Positions 57,001 through 64,000 of a stretch of DNA of 64,000 bases are shown here, piece after piece. The notes under the pieces are model-generated. The model did not search any database, was not told the DNA's origin, and worked only from the letters and a program-made list of their open reading frames with translations. The stretch is from positions 8,726,501 to 8,790,500 of the forward strand of contig JASJZH010000001.1 in the NCBI GenBank assembly GCA_037178975.1, written 5' to 3'. The position numbers and the translations under genes are program-made. The DNA comes from Oscheius tipulae. Its lineage: Eukaryota; Nematoda; Chromadorea; Rhabditida; Rhabditidae. Position 1 is the first letter of the stretch, and every line of letters begins with the position of its first letter.

Positions 57001-60000
57001 AACTCTTAGCCTTATAGAAAGAGATTTGACCCTCGCCGTTCGCTCTAAGGCGGTATATGAATGTCATAGACCCGATCCAATTTTCCTTGGGACGGCCAAA
57101 AGTAAGGAAAGATAGCACGAAGGAGGACGTCTACAAACATTTTTAAACCAGAACGGAAGAGAGGAATGCAAGGAGCAAGGCTCCTTGCGATTTGTGTAGT
57201 GTAGAAAAGAATCAAAGTCCTGCCCAAATTGAATAAAACAAACTATTTGCTGATAGAAAAAGCTGCTGTCCACCCCCATCTCAATCCTCTCTGCACACCA
57301 TCGAACAGGCAAATCTCCATACTAATGTGATGCTATCATAAGATTGTAGAAAAGTTATTAATACTATAGGAAGAGGGGCACAGCCACTTTTTAAGCTTTG
57401 AGGAGGAGCAAATCCTGTATGTGTCTAGAACTTTTCGAAATTAGCTTCTCTCAATAAAAGGTCCTAATCCTGTGTTATGATGTGGGAGGAAGCCCTTGTG
57501 GTTCAATTGAAAAAGAGTCATCTAGTAATGAGAAGCATAGGATGGATAGGCGCGGTGTAGTCTCAGTCGCTAATTGTCTAATAATCGAATTAATTTCCAA
57601 TCCGCACTCGAGAAAATCAAATTGTAGGAGGTAGTGGAGAGGAGGACCCCTTCTCCGCTTACTTTTTTGTTGGAAAACATCATGAGAACTTGGAGCAAGC
57701 GTACAGGTATGCTGAAACTATAGTCCAAATGGACTGGAAGAATCAAGGAAAGTGGGAAGAGCCTAAGTAGACTAAAAAGTGATACTTGTACTGCCTGTTC
57801 TATTAGACGACCACTTTTGTTCCTCAGTCAGCACTTCACCAATCTAAAGGTCCCCAATCAATTGATACTGGTCATTTGAAGCTCTGGTAGTAGCTTGCTA
57901 CAAAGATTTTACTAGAAAAGGTTGGGGCAACATTGGGACGTCCACGCCCACGTTCTTTGATACTGTCTAGAGCCGAGAGATCCTTTACTCTCCCTCTCTC
58001 TCTCTACAGTAAAATCGTTGAGTTATGGACTCTTCGAAAACTAAGAATCGCGTTTTAGTTTTAGGCTGTGCACCAACTTATCTCATGGGTCTTTCTCTTC
58101 AGAGGTTATACTACAGTTTGAAAAACCGGTGTCGTCAAAGATTCCTTGTCAATGCTCTTCCAAACGGTAAGTAGTTCTGTGGCTACATTTGCAATAACTT
58201 CGAAACAGGCAAAGTAGTTCGAAACCCTCTTTAAAAATGGGAATAATTGTGGCGCAAATCGATGCTGATGAGTCTTGTCACTATAGAAGAGGCGAGGTGA
58301 GGACACAGGAAACAAGTAACCGGTCATTGTGTGCGCAATTAAAAGCCAATTAGAATCTCGTCTGGCAGGGAGAGAGAAGGGAATGAATAACTTCGGCAGA
58401 CACCTAAAACAGTCGGAACGGGGGAAATTGAGCGCGGGAAGGAGCCTTTGGCTTCGCCTCTGCCGACGAGGTTTAGGGTGTGAATTCGTCGGGGCCCTAA
58501 GAAACAGTTCAGACGATATAATTCGGGAATGCCCAATTAAAGCGTTTTCCTGCGTCTTTGATCGCGATTGCTTCAGAGAGAGAGAATGAAAGGGATTGCT
58601 TGTAGGGCTTCCTACAAACCAATTTTTAAAGACCTATGAGATCAAAGAGGAGGCGAAAACAGTGTTGAGAAATGTGTTTTCGGGGAGAAGGAAGTGAGAG
58701 AATGGCTTTGTCGATAGGACAAAAATGAGACAGTGTAGCATGAGCCTTTGTGAGGTAATCTACCTAGGACTTCCCACGAGATGTCTAAAGCTCAACCCCA
58801 AGAAGAGTATTGGTGGTTCAAATTGATATCTTCTAGTCTTGCTATGTTCTAACAAGTTACAGGGTTCGGTTCTAAAGTTTCAATGAGCATCACATTTTTT
58901 TAAATGTCGTTACAGAGCCGAAAAGATGCTATGTATTCACATTGCCTTTCCTGAAACCGCATGACAAAAAGATCTTTCTTCCTTTATGGCTCATCCTTGT
59001 TATCCTGAGGACCTCGTTTATCTCTTTTGCATCTGTTTCACAGGTGTGGAACGAGGAAAAGACCATGCTAGAGAAGAGTCTTTACAATAGAAACAAATTG
59101 TGTTAGTCTATGGGTGAATCGGTAGAGAAGAGGAGACGAAAAGTATGAAAATCCAGAAAGTTACAGAGGTGGTCAAAGTTTTATCAAAGGATTAAGTGAT
59201 TCGTTACAGCTTGCATCATATCTACAAAGGACGGATCGGATAGCCCCCGTGTAAAGTAAATCATGAACGAGAAAGTATCGAAGACTATCCATCGGAAGAG
59301 GAGCTGAAGTGGTGAGAGCCGGGCAGAGGCCATTCAATCGAGCCCTAACGAGTATTAATCTATTAATTAGCAGGTGAGCTCGTGCTCTGATTAGCCTGGA
59401 GAAGAGTGAGTTCAAAGTGACTGAAAAACGTGACATTGCAGTTGTTTTTTTGTAGAGAATCATCGCTCAGACTGACAGAAGAGCCTTGCCAGAACCATCC
59501 CCCTCCCTCTATCAGTTTGCGGGTCTCGTCACGATTTTTTTTCACAAAATTCAAACTATCATTTCGGGGCCCCTCGCCGTTCCGAAAGAAAGTGTACAAA
59601 AGTTTCGAAAAATAAAATTTGTCGAACTTGAAGGTTTGTGACAATCTTTCTCCATTCAAATAGGGTTTGGCGGAAGATTCGAATTGTAGCGACTATAGGA
59701 CAGTTTTCATGAAAAGTATTGTCGTTTCTTGTACTTTCCTGCCAACAGTTTCAAAAACTCAGTCCTGTATACAGAAATCCACGAATGAGTGCGTGATTAT
59801 GAGAACAGAGGAAACGGGAGCGGAGGCGTTTCCTTCGCGTGGCCGTCTCATTAGTCCAATCATATAATTAGCGAGACTAATAGTAATCACGAATGTTGAT
59901 TACGGCAAGGAGCGGGCCAAGAAGAAAAAAGCGAGGTCTTTCTGTCTCCCATACTAAGAGTGAACAGTTAAAATCGAAAAGAGATCCGATTGAGGAGATA

Positions 60001-62264
60001 GAGTAACCGCGGTAGGGCAGGGAGACCAATTAATAGCACTTTTTATGGGCATAATTACAGGAAAAGCGGCCTTGGCCATCAGACAGACTCGGCGAAAACC
60101 GGGGTAAACCACAGCTGACTTCAGCCGAAGCTGTACTTTAACTGTCTCACTCCGTCTCCATTTTCATTCTTATTCAAAGAGAGAGAAAGAGGACTAGGGG
60201 AAAGTCTTCCATAAAAAAAAATACCGTAGTGTTCTGTAGTAAACCCTCCATGAGACGATATAGCCAAAAATCCGGAAGAAAGCCTACGGCCGCCGCTGGC
60301 TCTAATCATTCAGCTCCCTCCAGGTAATTACGGGGCAATAATTTGTTTGTGAATTTGGTAGTGGTTAGGGGGCAGCTATTTCAATTGGATCTAATTGGTC
60401 GCTTAAAGCGAGAGGGAGAGAGAGAGAGAGAGGGAAACTAAAGGTAGGAGAGCCAACTACTGGTCATACGACGGATTATTTGACACTACCCGAATTAGGC
60501 GATTAAAACTGGATTGAGAGAGGGAGAGAGAGTGACAGCCAATACTATCATTATCCTGCTAATTGTCACATTGAAAAGCGCGGCAGAAAGTCGGGAAGAA
60601 GAGAAGGACTGATTGTCTAGGCATTAATCTGTGCAAGAGTCTCCGAGTATAGTGGAACTACCAGTTTGTCAACTGGTAATCGGCTGCAGTAGGTGGAAAG
60701 ATAGAGATTGTCAGAATCTCACATCAATGAGTATACAGAAAGGTATCAGTCTAGCTTATGATTCTGATGGTAACACCTCTTCCAAGGAAGGACTTCGAAC
60801 ATATCCCAGCCAATTGAAAATCGGACACCTTGTCCGGCTTGCTACACTTTGTCAAGAAAGTATTGACGGTTCAACTTTTTGAGTTTTCGCAAAGATGCAA
60901 TGATATTATTTACAGAAAGATTGATTGAGATGCGAGGTAGAGGTGAGCATCAAAGCGGCCCCAATATTCAGTACAAAATGACCTTTTTGTACGCATGAGA
61001 TTTAATGAGAACCCGTCGATGGTTAATGTGCAGGGGTTTGAAGGAAGTTTTTTCGTTTGAGGTCGGTCCCAAATCGTTAAAATCATCGCATTTTTGGAAG
61101 TTGAACCGTCAATTCTTTCTTGACAGAGGGTAGGCATTTCTGGTACATCAGGCAGTCTCCTCTTAAAGTATTCTGCTTAATGAGGGGCCTGTCTGAAAAG
61201 GAAAGGCTTCATTTCAGGATAGGACATGGGGATGTACAGGTATGCCAGTGACTAGGTACATATACAGCTCAGTACGGCTCCTCACCTCAGGATTTTAAGT
61301 TGTTACAGTGCAACTGGAGACAATACGGAGAAGTATATCGGCTCGTCCCACATCAGAATGTCAGATTGCAGACAAAATTCACAGTAAAGTCATAGATGAA
61401 GTATTCTTACAGAAGAGCAGTGACAGTCCGAATTCCTTGAAACGTTCCAAAAGACTTTTGGATCGAGATCAAAAAAGATGCTCCAAATGTCTGAACCAGT
61501 TTATTGCTTGTATGTCTCGTTTTTAAAAACTTTCAGTTTTATTCAGTTTCTCATCAATCTTTTTAGATATCCAAGCTTGTCACAATTTGGAAAAACTAGC
61601 TGACCCGTACAACTTGTTCTCTCCCTCTTAGGCCAATTGGACAAAGGGTGTCTAGAAAAAGCTCAGCTGACCAGCTTATTCTGTTGCCTTTTCCCCCTAA
61701 AGAGATCATCCGGGATTCTTTCCTCCAGATTTTCCCAGAAGATAAACAAGAAAATGGAGGTGGACAAAAAGGGTAGAAGAGAAAAAAGACAAAGTGCGCT
61801 AGTTGTTCCCACAGCCTGCTCCATGCTCTTTTAATTAAAAGCAAACACGTCTATAAATGAGACTAATTGGAGAAATGAGCCCGGGACTCTGTTGAGCAGA
61901 GCTCCCATGGCCGAAAAAGGTACCGTAGGATTAGGCGGGTCTTTCTCTTAAACGTGTCATAATGACAGCCTCGCCCATAATAGACGCTTTAGCGCTCATT
62001 TGTGCGAGCCGGAAGACTGGCATACGGTAATTAGTCCGGGTGCCATTACCTGGGCCCTGAGGCTGGATTGGAGAGACAGGTTAGTACAAAGAGTTGGGTA
62101 GGGTAGAATATTGAAAAGAATAGTAGTAAAGAATCTGAGGTCGCAGTCAGAGAGAAGTTCTGTCAGGTTTCAAGAGACAGGTACTTTGTATCGCTTTCAG
62201 TACACTGAACAGTTGGAAAGAGAAACTGGCCCAAATACCGTATCAAGCAAAGAATACTTATTTT

Positions 62265-62320
62265 TAGCCGAACTTATTTTGTAGTTCTAACCAACTGAGC
62301 AACGCGGGAAAGTTCGCGCG
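62265..62320 (-). repeat. tRNA-like fragment
   Basis: Reverse strand A-box TTGCTCAGTTGG (62291-62302) followed by GTTAGAACTAC; weak TAAGTTCGGC in place of a B-box. Likely tRNA-derived repeat. Confidence 0.4.
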
Positions 62321-63129
62321 CTCTCTCTAGAAAATGCCTGAACCTCCCATTTTCTATTAGTCACCATGACTCTTAAGAGCCCAGACAGACTATCTCTCTT
62401 TCCCTCTTTCGGCCAAAATCTAGAGCCACCATTTGTATAGGAAAAGGCGAAAATTTCAGTTGTTTAGAAATTCCCATTAGCCTTGTAGCTAATACCTAAG
62501 AATGTATGCTGGTTAGTTAAAAACCTCTCCACTACTAAGTAGTACATAGTGATCCGTTATGAGCTGCTACTTCTGCCTAATGTGAGTGTTCCTAATTGCC
62601 GTCTGCCGTCTCGCCATCTTGGCACGTTCTTTCCTTGGCTCTCTCGCATAATTATGTGCTCTCTACTTTTATACGCTAGCTGGCTGGTATGCTTTAACGA
62701 ACCGAAAACGCGGTAATTGTTCAAGGAGAGAGCGACTGGATTGTGGGGTCTCGTGTCCAGAAATTAGGGAGTGTGGAGAGGGCAGCAAACAATCGTTCAT
62801 TTGGTAATAATGGCCAAGATTTTGCGGGCCTCTTTGGGCACAGAAATGAATTCATCGAAAATGCATATATTAACGTGTGTGACAGGTTGACGACGCTAAT
62901 TTGGGGCTTATATTGAAGCGGGTAGGTAAGAAGGCACTCCCCGTACTCTGTGGTCAAGTTCCAGTTTAGCCTTCCCTGAACAGTACAGAAAACAACAAGA
63001 CTAGCCTGCAAAGCGGCGGTCATGTTATTGAGTAGTTAGGGCCATTAAAAACAGACAACGATTCTTGTGGGCTTGCGTGTCGACAACCCGATGTTTTTCA
63101 ACGATCATCTTCACTTCGAGCTTGGAGCA

Positions 63130-63680
63130 TTATTCCGTGAAGGGCTCGTTCCGGACGTGAAACCGTGGCAGTTGGTAGGCGTATTGTCCCAGAAAAGAGG
63201 AAGCAAGCCGGACGGCTCTTCCTGTCCACGCTTCATGGTTCTGAGCTTGTGGAGCGTGTTCAGGGCTGGTGCTTGTCTGCTATGAAGACAAATGCTGCAG
63301 ACGAGAGCGGATATTGGCAGCTGACTGTACATCTTGCAGATCTTCTCGAAGACTAGGTCGGCCGAAGAGCTCACTCGACTGTCCCTTCCGCTTCAGTTCA
63401 GTCTTCTGAATGCTCTTCTTCGCGCCTCTCGCATGGCTTCTTGACTGATTCCTTACTCTTCTTGGCCGCAGTCTCCAGGTTGTTCTTCTTTTTCGACTAA
63501 CTGGGTATCATCTCCAGGGTCGTCTTCCACGTTTTCAGCAGCTTGAGACTGTTCAGAACCCTCTGCTTCTCCAGTTTTGACTTGGTAGGTGCGCCCGTAC
63601 TTCTTCTAGGAGCAAGAGCCATCGAGTATGCTGCGAAAAGTTGTGTGGAGATAGCTGATGGGTTTAGCTGGAAATTATCA
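63130..63680 (-). CDS. Unresolved minus-strand gene
   Basis: Several minus-strand stretches look coding. A ttccag acceptor at about 63680 opens a frame with MALAPRRSTGAPTKSKLEKQ and LKLLKTWKTTLE that meets a TAG at 63499-63497. The same frame resumes with KKKNNLETAAKKSK and REEEHSED-stop. An acidic alternative frame (GEAEGSEQSQAAENVEDDPG) is also open to 63453. Farther on, a segment ends AWTGRAVRLASSFLGQ, YAYQLPRFHVRNEPFTE-stop at 63130. The overlap of plausible frames prevents a firm model; a decayed gene is possible. It is divergent from the phosphatase gene at 63812. No family recognised. Confidence 0.35.
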
Positions 63681-63811
63681 GGTGCAAACACTTTTGTACA
63701 TTGTTGTGATTGGAATTACCTCAACTCAATAGTTTCACAAACTTTTGAAAACTTTTTCTAACGGTAACTTGCAAGTCCAGACGTTAATTCTACTTTGACT
63801 CCAGCGCCAGA

Positions 63812-64000
63812 ATGCCGTCCACCTTCGAGCTCGTTGTGGACCAGATGATCTATCACATGTTCTCGTCGGGACCCGTGGAGCACGAGTTTCCTGCCTCGCT
63901 GCTGGTCGAACTCTTCCAGCGAAGCCATCACTCCCTGTCCGAGCAGCCTTCTCTACTTGACCTCAATGGGCCTCTGACTGTCGTCGGGGACATACATGGA
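63812..64000 (+). CDS. PP1-type serine/threonine phosphatase, 5' part
   Basis: The first 63 codons of a gene that runs off the window. The ATG at 63812 follows a TTTGACTCCAG acceptor-like site by seven bases. The residues FPASLLVELFQRSHHSLSEQ correspond to the helical N-terminus of PP1-family catalytic subunits. LLDLNGPLTVVGDIHG gives the metal-binding GDxHG signature, with the Asp and His that bind the catalytic metals. The sequence before the motif is quite unlike canonical PP1, as in the expanded, divergent PP1-like families of nematodes, many of them germline-expressed (established for those families, not shown here). Confidence 0.85.
   Translation, partial: MPSTFELVVDQMIYHMFSSGPVEHEFPASLLVELFQRSHHSLSEQPSLLDLNGPLTVVGDIHG

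Larger units (their letters stand above)
50286..63129. other. Gene desert upstream of the zfh gene
   Basis: Nearly 13 kb without a convincing coding exon, in a window where genes are otherwise tightly packed. It holds GA/CT microsatellites (near 52600, 53535, 53670, 55990, 60415), many TAATTA-type homeodomain-like sites, repeat copies and tRNA-like fragments. It is most simply read as regulatory DNA or a giant 5' intron of the homeobox gene (inference). Confidence 0.5.

Noticed and set aside
50286-63129. Numerous 60-95 codon open frames in the upstream desert
   Set aside because: None has a domain, consistent splice sites, a signal peptide or coding-like composition.

Overview
The window is animal nuclear DNA from a compact-genome invertebrate. 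Coding exons are joined by very short introns, mostly 34-45 nt, ending in a pyrimidine-rich tttcag acceptor. Promoters of secreted-protein genes carry TATA boxes, genes sit close together on both strands, and several starts sit directly behind a splice-acceptor-like site, as expected with spliced-leader trans-splicing. The gene set (TIL-domain protein, DEG/ENaC channel, NSL3 subunit, ZFHX homeobox/zinc-finger gene, divergent PP1 phosphatase) fits a nematode best. Another compact metazoan cannot be excluded from sequence alone.

Positions 1-20 kb form an accessory region dominated by small secreted proteins. At least eight genes or copies encode a signal peptide followed by low-complexity repeats of three related types: FPGSS/FPGQ, GYPGLG, or GMGGYPG/MSPLSM. 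Several carry a short four-cysteine module (C-x2-3-C-x5-C-x4-9-C), and one adds a TIL-type cysteine domain. The last type exists as three near-identical copies (9.3 kb minus, 12.1 kb plus, 18.6 kb plus, the last frameshifted), and two of these were duplicated together with an upstream block. Interspersed are a TMEM234-like membrane protein, a nine-exon Thr-rich secreted protein with a GPI-anchor-like tail, a bZIP fragment, a truncated gene, and a CS-alpha-beta-like cysteine peptide next to an inverted copy of its own 3' end.

Positions 20.3-31 kb hold conserved genes: a 500-residue DEG/ENaC channel subunit and a 23-exon gene whose C-terminal half matches NSL3 (KANSL3), the alpha/beta-hydrolase-like subunit of the NSL histone acetyltransferase complex. 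Most of these were resolved to exact exon boundaries with consistent phases.

Positions 32.3-50.3 kb hold one minus-strand gene of the ZFHX (zfh-2/ATBF1) family: 21 coding exons, about 1,598 residues, some 15 C2H2 fingers and three homeodomains. Its large introns contrast with the tiny introns elsewhere. Upstream of it lies about 13 kb with no recognisable gene (50.3-63.1 kb), plausibly its regulatory region or a 5' intron. The right end holds an unresolved minus-strand gene and the start of a divergent PP1-type phosphatase.

Non-coding repeats include two families of palindromic MITE-like elements, tRNA-like (SINE-type) segments, a dispersed CTGTCTAACTGTGG motif family, GA microsatellites and a 28-base G tract.
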